Below, piece by piece: positions 18,406-26,400 of a DNA stretch of 64,000 nt; the stretch's first letter is position 1, and each line of letters opens with the position of its first letter. This stretch comes from an uncultured Pseudomonadota bacterium (GTDB taxonomy: Bacteria; Myxococcota_A; Bradymonadia; Bradymonadales; GCA-2716585). The notes beneath the pieces were generated by a model, which worked only from the letters and a program-made list of their open reading frames with translations, was not told where the DNA came from and did no database searches. The position numbers and the translations under genes are program-made. The stretch covers positions 1 to 64,000 of the forward strand of contig CAKZKQ010000574.1 of assembly GCA_937123825.1 (NCBI GenBank), written 5' to 3'.

Positions 18406-18738
18406 CAACAGACCTCCATCAGTCACACTCCCGAGGCACACGAAGGTGCGCACCCCGGCAACCCCCAATCCCGATTCAAGCCCGTGGCATAGCACACCCC
18501 CAGCACCGCACACAACCTCACAGAGCATCCATCTGCGAACGCCGCTCTCTATTTGTAAACCCACCCCAAATCACACCAACCGTGCAAGGGGCATCATCTT
18601 AATGTATAGACCAGATTCGGTTGAAAATGGGCCAGGACCAAGACCCACGACGCACGCTGCGCCGCGAGCCAAAGCCACCCACACACCCATCACAGGCAAC
18701 GCGCTCTACACGGCCCCTCACCCGGAGCAACCACGACC
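18406..18738. other. Intergenic region between divergent genes
   Basis: About 330 bp between the E2-like gene and the SDR-like gene. There is an AT-richer patch near 18595-18620. No confident promoter, RNA or repeat was identified. Confidence 0.5.
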
Positions 18739-19551
18739 TTGAAGATCCTTGTCATCGCCGCCGATGGCGCCATCGGCCAAGGCGTGGCCAACCGCCTGGC
18801 CCAGGCGGGCCTGAGCGTCACAGCCACCACCACCGCCGCCCACACCGCCGCCCCCATACCCAACCTCCAATGGAGACGAGTCGACCTGGACGTCCCCGCA
18901 CAGCTCGACCCGCTGGCCAAGGGCGCCCAGGCCGCCTTCTACATTGGCCCCACCTTCCCCTCCCCCGGCCAACCCCAACACACCGCCCTGCGCACCGGGG
19001 TACGACGCGTCCGCAACGTCCTTGGCACCCTGCACAAACACCGCGTCCCAAGACTCATCTACACCAGCACCGCCGCCACCCTTGGCACCCCCAAGCACGC
19101 CGCCACCGGCCAGGACATCTACACCCCCGGCACCAGCCCCCACGCCCTGCCCAACGTCGCCCACGCCATGGAGTGGGAGATCCTGGCCGCCAACAGCTTC
19201 GCCTTCAACACTGCCGTGCTGCTGCCCACCATCGTCCACGACCCACAAGAGGCCCCAAACACCGGGCTGACCCCCATCATCCGCGCCCTCGACCACACCC
19301 CCCTGCCCTTCTGGCCCGCCGAGCGCTCCCTCAACCTCATCAACGCCGACACCCTCATCCAAGCCCACCTCAAAGCCCTCCAACACGCGCGTCCCGGACA
19401 GCGCTACCCCGTCGGCGCACCCCAACCCACCCCCCTCTCCTCACTCCACACCCCCACCACACCCACCCTCCCCTTCACCCTCCCCCTCCCCTTCAAATCC
19501 CCCCCACCCCTCCAAATCTGGCTCGACACACACCCGGAGCGCTTTGGCTAG
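18739..19551 (+). CDS. SDR-like NAD(P)-binding protein lacking a recognisable YxxxK motif
   Basis: 270 aa with a Rossmann-type N terminus: MKILVIAADGAIGQGVA, the first glycine of the usual GxxGxxG replaced by Ala. A hydrophobic strand leading to LIYTSTAA follows, as in extended short-chain dehydrogenases of the dihydroflavonol-reductase/NmrA type. Where YxxxK should be, the sequence reads NVAHAMEWE, so the catalytic pair seems absent; a regulatory or binding role is possible. The C terminus is Pro/Leu/Thr-rich. The start is TTG at 18739 with GGAG about 11 nt upstream; no ATG fits. The stop codon TAG forms the loop of a perfect 10-bp hairpin, immediately followed by repeat A copy 3. Confidence 0.75.
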   Translation: MKILVIAADGAIGQGVANRLAQAGLSVTATTTAAHTAAPIPNLQWRRVDLDVPAQLDPLAKGAQAAFYIGPTFPSPGQPQHTALRTGVRRVRNVLGTLHKHRVPRLIYTSTAATLGTPKHAATGQDIYTPGTSPHALPNVAHAMEWEILAANSFAFNTAVLLPTIVHDPQEAPNTGLTPIIRALDHTPLPFWPAERSLNLINADTLIQAHLKALQHARPGQRYPVGAPQPTPLSSLHTPTTPTLPFTLPLPFKSPPPLQIWLDTHPERFG

Positions 19552-19562
19552 GGCCAAAGCGC
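19539..19562 (+). terminator. Perfect hairpin with the SDR stop codon in its loop
   Basis: Arms GCGCTTTGGC and its complement (10 bp, perfect) enclose the loop TAGG, whose TAG is the stop codon of the upstream gene. The second arm runs straight into GGTTCG of repeat A copy 3. Confidence 0.65.
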
Positions 19563-19750
19563 GGTTCGCGGTGCCGGCGCTGCGCTTGGCTTGCTTTCGG
19601 TTCGCTCACTGCGTTCGCTTATGGTTCGGTCGCTGCGCTCCCTTTCGGTTCGGTCGCTTTCGCTCCCTTATGGGATTTGCGGCGGGTGGGTTCTTGGCTT
19701 CGCCGGTACGAGTTGGGCATTTTGGCGAAAGTGGTTCGTTTTTGGGGGTC
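19563..19750 (+). repeat. Modular hairpin repeat A, copy 3
   Basis: Repeated GGTTCG modules with GCTGCGCTC-type stems are followed by the terminal block with TTGGCTTCGCCGGTACGAGT. The terminal palindrome is degraded here (ATTTTGGCGAAAG instead of ATTTCGTCGAAAT). It is followed by a B half-site (19797-19830) and a C module (GGGCTTTCCAAGGGG near 19862). Confidence 0.8.
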
Positions 19751-19796
19751 GGATGGGCTGGTTTGGCGGCTTGTGGGGCCTGGGTATTGAGTTTTG

Positions 19797-19880
19797 GGAG
19801 CGAAGTCAGGCGGCGAGAGCCCGCTGGCCTGAGCGGGGTTTGTGGGGGAGGTTGAGGCTGGGGGGCTTTCCAAGGGGACG
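19797..19880 (+). repeat. Repeat tail: B half-site and C module
   Basis: A B half-site (19797-19830, GCGAAGTCAGGCGGCGAGAG core) is followed by GTTTGTGGGGGAGG and GGGCTTTCCAAGGGG. The same two modules appear, inverted, at 20631-20820. Confidence 0.65.
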
Positions 19881-19985
19881 AGCGCTCTTTGGTGGGTTGT
19901 TTGTAGGTGGTGGGACTTTGAATGGGGGCGGTGGTTGTTGGATGATGTGGTCCTCAACCAAATCGTGCGCCAACAAGGTGATTTC

Positions 19986-20615
19986 ATGCGTGATTGTGTT
20001 TTTGGGTCTCTGTCTTCTGTGGTGATGGTCGGTGTGTTGTGCTCGGCGCTGGGCGCTTTGGGGTGCTCAACGACGCCTGAGTTGAACGACGACGGCAAGG
20101 AGATGACAGAAAAGGCCGTGGAGGCCCCCAAAACCCAGGAGAAAGCCCAAGAGGCCCCTCAAATGCAGGAGAAGGTCGAAGAAGCAGGGACGATGGTGGT
20201 GCATCAGACGTGGCATGGGCTCTGCAGCGGCATCTTTGATGAGCCAGGGGGCGACGTCAGGGCGCGAGAGCCGATGTTGATCCAGAATCAGGAGGACTTT
20301 GACAACCTCATCGGCTGCATCCCCACCCACCGCATCCAAAAACGACGAGGAAACCCGCCGCCAAGCGATGACCCGCTGCTCAAGCGCCCCGAAATCGACT
20401 TCACAAAGCACTCCATGATCGCCGTCTTTCGCATGGACATCATGGACGGGGACATGATCTTCGAAAAAATCACCCGCGACGGCAACAACCTCACCGCCGA
20501 AGTCACCTGGCCGCCCCCAGGAGAGCGTCTCTACGCAGCGCGCCCCATCACCATCGGCGGCTACACCGCCGTCCTCATCGATGAATGCAACGGCTGCAAA
20601 CTCACCGTCAAATAG
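19986..20615 (+). CDS. Lipoprotein with PrcB-like C-terminal domain
   Basis: 209 aa. The signal peptide ends in GALGC (Cys27). A short Glu/Lys/Gln-rich, probably helical linker follows (about 35-65), with repeated A.QE.A. patterns. The remaining 140 residues look like a PrcB C-terminal-type domain: an N-terminal strand and helix with QEDFDNLIG, then DFTKHSMIAVFRM, GDMIFEKITRDG, LTAEVTW and PP(G)ERL. The assignment rests on this pattern only. ATG at 19986 has AAGGTG upstream. The gene sits alone between two inverted arrays of repeat modules (A-B-C on the left, B-C-A on the right), a setting unlike its neighbours. Confidence 0.65.
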   Translation: MRDCVFGSLSSVVMVGVLCSALGALGCSTTPELNDDGKEMTEKAVEAPKTQEKAQEAPQMQEKVEEAGTMVVHQTWHGLCSGIFDEPGGDVRAREPMLIQNQEDFDNLIGCIPTHRIQKRRGNPPPSDDPLLKRPEIDFTKHSMIAVFRMDIMDGDMIFEKITRDGNNLTAEVTWPPPGERLYAARPITIGGYTAVLIDECNGCKLTVK

Positions 20616-20630
20616 CTCCCCACAAACCCC

Positions 20631-20669
20631 GCCCAGGCCAGCGGGCTATCGCCGCCCACCTTCGCCCCA
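20631..20669 (-). repeat. Repeat B half-site
   Basis: GCCAGCGGGCTATCGCCGCC followed by CACCTTCGCCCC begins 15 nt after the stop of the PrcB-like lipoprotein gene. It is the inverted counterpart of the half-site at 19797-19830. Confidence 0.65.
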
Positions 20670-20707
20670 AAAGAAACCCAACGCCCCATCAAAAGACCGC
20701 CCGCCTC

Positions 20708-20820
20708 CTTGGAAAGCCCTCAAACCTCCACCACCCACCACAAACCCTCTTGGAAAGCCCTCAAACCTCCACCACCCACCACAAACCCTCTTGGAAAGCC
20801 CCCAAGACTCCACCATCCCC
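20708..20820 (-). repeat. 41-bp tandem repeat (C modules)
   Basis: Two identical 41-bp units (20708-20748 and 20749-20789) and a third, partly diverged unit to 20820, each beginning CTTGGAAAGCCC. On the minus strand each contains GGGCTTTCCAAG followed by AGGGTTTGTGG, the same module seen after repeat A copies 1 and 3. A second short tandem repeat (CAAAAACATCAAAAGGCCC) follows at 20833 and 20882. Confidence 0.85.
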
Positions 20821-20934
20821 CATCTCCGCCCCCAAAAACATCAAAAGGCCCAACAAGCCGCCACCCCAGCCCGTCCGGCCTCAAAAACATCAAAAGGCCC
20901 AACAAGCCACCTCTGCAGCCCATCCAGCCCTCAA

Positions 20935-21125
20935 AAAACGAAACAATTTCGACGAAATGCCCAACTCGTACCGGCGGAGCCAAGAACCCAACCCATCACA
21001 AACGCTATCAGGGAGCGCAGCGACCGCACCAAAAGAGAGCCAAGCGAAGCGCCGGCGACCGAACCAAAAGCCTGCGCAAGCAGGCGAACCAAAAGGGCAG
21101 CCAAGCGCAGCGCGGCAACCGAACC
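20935..21125 (-). repeat. Modular hairpin repeat A, copy 4, starting at the DUF3108 terminator hairpin
   Basis: Inverted copy. Reading away from the DUF3108 gene, GGTTCG modules include a perfect GCCTGC-TTGC-GCAGGC hairpin followed by TTTT. The block ends in CCGCCGGTACGAG and the palindrome ATTTCGTCGAAAT. Confidence 0.8.
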
Positions 21126-21150
21126 GCGCCTTGAGCGGGGCTCAAGGCGC
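21126..21150 (-). terminator. Perfect hairpin overlapping the DUF3108 stop codon
   Basis: 11-bp perfect arms (GCGCCTTGAGC and its complement) around a 3-nt loop. The TGA stop lies within the first arm, and GGTTCG of repeat A copy 4 follows at once. Confidence 0.65.
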
Positions 21151-22137
21151 CACGTACTTGACGAGCTTGAGTTCGGAGTCGGCTTTGGAGGAGGTGACGT
21201 AGATGCGCACGGGGGTGCGCAGCTCGTCGTCGGTGAGGTGGATGGTGGAGAAGTAGTAGGGTTTTTGGCGCCGGGTGAGTTTGGGCTCGGTTTTGTTTTT
21301 GGAGCCCTTGGGCCAGCGAGAGTTGAGGACTTCGCGCTCGATGTCGACCTTCATGGTCGAGAACTTGCCAAGCGGGGTGGTGGCTTTGCCTTTGCCGGTG
21401 ACTTTGACCTTGAGCTTGGAGAGCTTCCAGCCGTCGTAGACGAAGTAGTAGTAGACGTCGCCCTTTTTGAGGGGTTCCATGCGCAGCTCAAAGAGCCAGG
21501 AGAAGGCGTCGTGGATGGTTTCGGGCACGGCGCGAACGAACTTGCGCGACTCGGCCTTCTTCTTTTCGGCCTTGGCGGTGCGCTCGACCCTGGCCGAGAA
21601 GTTGCCGGGCTCGTACCGAACCTTGTAGATGCGCTCCTCGCCGCTCTCCTTGATGAACTTGTCGGATTTGATGGGCTGGAGGGTCTTGAAGTTGATGAAG
21701 GTGTCGGCCTTGTTGTCGATGGGGTAGCTCTTGGCAAAGAAGCCATGAGAGACCGCCTGGGCCGCCAGGGGAACGTAGGTGGTGCCTCGGGCCTTTTGGC
21801 GCTTGCCGACACGCACCGAAGCGCGGGCCGCATCACTGCCGGAGACCTCAATGGCGTAGTAGAGTTCCTCGCCTTCGAATTTGAAGTTGCCCTTGTTGCG
21901 CAAGCTGGCGCGGACTTTGTCCATATCAACCTTGATCGGCTCGCCGGTGGGCTTGACGGGCTTGACGGTGCCGGGCTTGAACTTTCGGGCGTTGAAAGGG
22001 GCAGCGGGTTGCTGCGCCATGGCCACACCAGGAACCGCCAGAACAAGGCCAGCCGCGCTCAGACGCAGGGCGTCACGGCGAGTGAGGCCGGATTGGAGCA
22101 GCATGCGCTCGACGGGGTCAAGGAGAGGGTTGGACAT
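21142..22137 (-). CDS. DUF3108 domain-containing exported protein (Tat-type signal)
   Basis: 331 aa. After about 15 residues comes a signal with a twin-arginine-like LTRRDALRL followed by a hydrophobic core and VAMA cleavage region, suggesting Tat export. The mature part has a Lys/Pro-rich segment, then a DUF3108-type beta-rich domain with ELYYAIEVSG, ADTFINF, IKESGEERIYKVRYEP, DAFSWLFELR and a C-terminal strand pair (PVRIYVTSSKADSELKLV). DUF3108 proteins are mostly periplasmic and of unknown function, with a fold related to LolA/LolB-like lipid binders. ATG at 22137 has AAGGTG 6 nt upstream; a longer start at 22212 is not supported. A stop-codon hairpin and repeat A copy 4 follow. Confidence 0.82.
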   Translation of the reverse strand: MSNPLLDPVERMLLQSGLTRRDALRLSAAGLVLAVPGVAMAQQPAAPFNARKFKPGTVKPVKPTGEPIKVDMDKVRASLRNKGNFKFEGEELYYAIEVSGSDAARASVRVGKRQKARGTTYVPLAAQAVSHGFFAKSYPIDNKADTFINFKTLQPIKSDKFIKESGEERIYKVRYEPGNFSARVERTAKAEKKKAESRKFVRAVPETIHDAFSWLFELRMEPLKKGDVYYYFVYDGWKLSKLKVKVTGKGKATTPLGKFSTMKVDIEREVLNSRWPKGSKNKTEPKLTRRQKPYYFSTIHLTDDELRTPVRIYVTSSKADSELKLVKYVAP

Positions 22138-22434
22138 GGGGGTCACCTTATCAGAGTTGTCTTCGTCCACAGGGGCCTGATACGTACTTGGGACTTCGAA
22201 GAGGCAATGCAAGGGAAGAGTGCCTCGATGCCGCGCCTCAATATACTACGTTGAAGCCAGGCCAAGGAAAATGGGCGCGGCATCGAAGCTCGCAAAGTCT
22301 GACGGCAGACCAGTGAGGATCTTCAAAGTCCGCGGTCGATTTTTACGGAAAAATCCTCCCGCAGTGCATCCTAACACATCACCAAGGCCCTCGACCACGG
22401 CCTTTAAATGGATTTACAAATCAGGAGCCAGAGC

Positions 22435-23109
22435 ATGTCTTTTCAGACCATCGACCGCCACGGGATGTTGATCCGGGCTCAGGCGCTGGGAAAAATCGCC
22501 ACCAACAGCTACATCGTCGGCTGCGAGGCCACGGGCCAGGGCGCGGTGATTGACTCCTGCGCGCAGATCGACGCCATTGAGGCGATGACCAAGGCCAAAC
22601 CAGCCCTGACGGTCAGTTCACTGCTTCAGACCCACGCCCACATTGATCATGTGGCGGCGTTGGCGCAGGCGCGCACGCTCTTTGACGCGCCGATTTACAT
22701 TCATCCGGACGAGATGCCGCTCTATGAGGCCGCGCCGCTCCAGGGGCAGATGTTTGGCATCCACACCCCGCCGCTGCCGCCGCCCGACAAGTTCTGGAGC
22801 GATGGTGATGAGGTGACCATCGGCCAGTTGACCGGGCAGGTCATGCTGACGCCGGGCCACACCCCAGGGCACGTTTGCCTGTACTTTGAGGCTCAGAAGG
22901 TGCTCTTCAGCGGCGACCTGCTCTTTGCGGGCTCCATCGGCCGCACGGATCTGCCCGGCGGCCACGCCCCCACGATCCTCAAGTCGTTGCTGCGCGTCGT
23001 CGAACTCCCCGACGACACTCTGGTGCTCAGCGGTCATGGCCCCGCGACCACCATCGGGCGCGAAAAGACCCACAACCCCTTCATCCGCATGGCCCGTGAG
23101 CGCGCCTGA
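22435..23109 (+). CDS. MBL-fold metallo-hydrolase (glyoxalase II-like)
   Basis: 224 aa, probably cytosolic. Zinc-site residues are complete: THAHIDH (His67, His69, Asp71, His72), His142 in TPGHTPGH, Asp161 in FSGDLLF and His201 in SGHGP. The GRTDLPGG loop (169-176) is typical of glyoxalase II-like hydrolases acting on thioesters such as S-lactoylglutathione, although the exact substrate is not fixed by sequence. ATG at 22435 has AGGAG 8 nt upstream. Divergent from the DUF3108 gene across about 300 bp in which nothing else was recognised. Confidence 0.92.
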   Translation: MSFQTIDRHGMLIRAQALGKIATNSYIVGCEATGQGAVIDSCAQIDAIEAMTKAKPALTVSSLLQTHAHIDHVAALAQARTLFDAPIYIHPDEMPLYEAAPLQGQMFGIHTPPLPPPDKFWSDGDEVTIGQLTGQVMLTPGHTPGHVCLYFEAQKVLFSGDLLFAGSIGRTDLPGGHAPTILKSLLRVVELPDDTLVLSGHGPATTIGREKTHNPFIRMARERA

Positions 23110-23412
23110 AACGCCCCAGGACGCACAGACCGCCCTCTGCCCTCCACTGACCCGGCGCAAACGGCCCCAGGCAACACACGCCAAACCAGGGCCACCACCA
23201 GCCGGGTCAACCTGTCACCCCAACAAACCCACCACCCTCTTCACAAGAACACCACCTGCGTGAGTCGACCGCGCATGGGCGCTGCGGGTGTGTCTGCCAA
23301 GGGGCAAGAAATGCAAAACCCGCCGTGAAGTGCGGCGGGTTCAAGGGGCGAAGGCTAGAAGACGGCCCCGCGCGTCAGCGGTGGGGCCATGAAGCCGACG
23401 TCGGCGGTGGGT
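23110..23412. other. Convergent intergenic region
   Basis: About 300 bp between the MBL-fold gene and the 3' end of the MopE-repeat giant. It holds the giant's intrinsic terminator (23305-23341) and no coding signal. Confidence 0.6.
23305..23341 (-). terminator. Intrinsic terminator of the MopE-repeat giant gene
   Basis: A perfect 9-bp stem (AACCCGCCG with CGGCGGGTT, 7-nt loop) lies 71 nt after the stop codon, followed on the minus strand by TTTTGCATTTCTTG. Confidence 0.85.
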
Positions 23413-26400
23413 TCAGCGCTTGCGGCGCACGACGATGAGGCCCAGACCCAGCAGGAGCAGGAGGCCGAAGCCGCCAGCAGGCGCGGGGTTGTTGCCGGTG
23501 AAGCTCGGGGCGGAGCAGTTGCCCATCGGGGTGGCAATCTCCTCGCCCTTGTCTTCGTCATCGACCTGATCCAGGGAGCCGAGCTGCTCGGGGGCGGGCT
23601 GGCAGACGTTGCCTTCGCAGACATCGCCGCTGGGGCAGCCGCCGTTGTCGAAGCAGTACGGGGTGCACTCGCCGTCGGTGTCGCAGACAGTGCCCAGGGG
23701 GCAGACGCCGCCGCAGTCGTTGCTGACCGTCAAGAGGTCAACGCAGACGAAGTCGTCGTTGATGCTGTCGTTGCGGCACTCCTGGCCGTCGGCGCAGTCA
23801 ACCGGGTCGTTATCGACCACACCGTCACAGTTGTTGTCCACACCGTCGCAAAGCTCTTCGGTGGGCTCGTCCGCGTCGCAGATGAGGCGGCCATCTTCGC
23901 AGGCGAAGACACCCACGGAGCAGGGACCGAACTCGCCTTCGACCTGGCACTCTTCACCGAACTGCGGGATGTCGGTGTCGGCGATGCCGTTGCAGTCGTT
24001 GTCCACACCGTCGCACTTCTCTTCGGTGATGGCCGAGAGGGTGAAGGAGCCCAGCGAGGTGACGTTGTTGTCCTCGTCACACTCGTTGTGGTCGTTCTCG
24101 AAGTCGAGCTTGGTGAAGAGCTCGAACTGGCCTTGGACGTCGCTGTTCCACTCGAGGGTCAGGGCCTCGCAGTTGTTGGGCGCGTCGGTCTCCAGACGCT
24201 GGGTCGTGACGGTGGTGGCGACCAGACGGTCGTTGTCCGGGTGACCCAGGTAGATGCCGACATCGACACCGGCAGGCAGCGGCACATCGCCGTTGTTGCA
24301 GACGGTCAGCTCCAAGCGGTTGTAGGCCGGGCAGTACCCAACGTCGGTGTTGGGGTAGTTGCCCGCATCCGCGCCCTGGTCCAGGTCGCCGACGGTCTCA
24401 ACAGCCAGGTCGGGGGCCGAGAAGAGGCCCTGGTCGCCCTGGAAGTTGTTGCGCCAGCCGTTGGTGTTGCGCTGCGTCCAGTGACGCTGCTCAGGCGAGG
24501 TGACGGAGCTGTTATCGTTCACGTTGGTGATGTGGTAGCTGTACTGGTTCCAGATGGTCCTGGTGTTGACCCAGTTGTCGTTGGCGTCGCCGTAGACGCG
24601 CACACCCGACAGCGGGGTGCCGTCGTAGTCGCCGTAGTCGTCCTGGTAGTTGCCGACCGTGTTGCGGCCGACGACGATTTCGGCGTTGCCGTCGTTGTCG
24701 ATGTCAACGATGACCGGGTACTCGACCAGGGTGCCGGACCAGTTGCGCTCCTCGAAGGTGACCTCGCCGGTGCGGCCGTTGTAGATGCGCAGGAAGAGCT
24801 CATCGTTGTAGACCACATCCGCGACGCCGTCACCGTTGAAGTCGAAGACCGACGAGCCGGTGATGTTGGACGAGAAGTCGCGGGTCTGACGCTGCCATTG
24901 GACCTGGAGGGTCGGGGCGCCGTTGATTTCGACCAGCTTGAAGACCGCGTAGGCCTCGCCGCCAGCGGTGCCAATCTCGGGCAGACCGTCGCCGTCGAAG
25001 TCAGCGATGTTGGGCGCACCACCCTGGCCGCCGCCGGGCAGCGCGTGCTGGGCCAGCAGGTTGCCGTTGCGACCATCGAGGACGTAGACCGCGCCGCGGA
25101 CCACGACGACTTCGGGCACACCGTCACCGTTGAGGTCGGCGATGGCCGGAGCGATGTCGTAGTCGTTGTTCCACTGGCCGTAGACCTGGATGTTGTCCCA
25201 CAGGATGGAACCGTCGTGGTTGTAGGCGCGGGCACCGATGACGATTTCCATGAGGCCGTCGCCGTCGATGTCAGCCACCGCCGGGGCGCAGAAGCCACGC
25301 GCGGTGTAACCGTTGGGCAGGTTGCCCCAGTTGTCCCACAAGGTGTTGCCCTGAGCGTCCACCAGCCAGAAGCAGGTGGCGATCTCGTTGCCGGGCGTGT
25401 TGGGGTCGATGTCGGCGATGGCCGGCGAGCCCATCTCGTAGTGACCGCCGCGGTTGACGTCGGTGTTGTTCCACAGCTCGTTGCCGTTGTTGTCCAGGGC
25501 AACCAGACCGGAGTTGTTGGGCGCGCCGCGGGCGATGTCACGCCAGGAGTACGCCACGATTTCCGGCACACCGTCGTTGTCCAGGTCACCCAGCGCGGGG
25601 CTGGAGGCACCCGAGACCTTGCGGTCGGTGTAGACCCACAGCTCCTGGCCATCGGAACCGTTGATGGCGCGCAGGTAGCCGCCGCTGCGGTACTGGCTGG
25701 TGGTCGTGGTGAAGAGGACCACCGGCACATCGTTCTCGTTGACGCGGCCGTCGTTGTTGGTGTCGCGCAGCGGGCCAACGATGGGGGTCATCATGACCTC
25801 ATCGTGGTCGGGCTCGACATCAGACTGGGACCACATCCACTCCAGCGTGGGCTGGACCGGCTCGTCGCGCGGGAAGTACTGGCAACCGCAGTCAACAGCG
25901 TCGTCGATGAAGCCGTTGCAGTCGTTGTCCAGACCGTCGCACAGCTCGGCGACAGGCTGCGGCGCCGAGCAGTCACCGAACTCACCGTCGGTGCAAAGCT
26001 GGGTGCCACCGCCACAAGCGGTGCGGCAGGCGCGGCGGATGGATTCGTCGGTGAAGCCATCGCAGTCGTTGTCCTCGCCGTCGCAGATTTCGGCGGTGGG
26101 CTGACGCGCGGTGCAGCCTTCCCAGTTGCCAGCATCGCAGGTCTCGATGCCGCCGCCGCAATCGGTGGAGCAAGCGCGGGTCAGGTTTTCGTCAACGACA
26201 CCATCACAGTTGTTGTCCTGGTTGTCGCAGACTTCGGTGGTGGGCTCGGGACCGACACAGGCCTCGTTGCCCGCCACGCAGCGGTTCTGGCCGATGGCGC
26301 AAACGCCCAGGCGGCCAGTGGCGCAGGTGTCACCCTCGCCGGGGAAGGTTTCATCCGTGGCGCCGTCGCAGTCGTTGTCAACACCGTCGCAGACCTCGGC

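Noticed and set aside
19563..21125. Repeat A copies as attC-type integron sites
   Set aside because: They begin at gene 3' ends and have hairpins, as attC sites do, but lack the R''/R' core sites (GTTRRRY) and an integrase, and cargo lies between inverted rather than direct copies.
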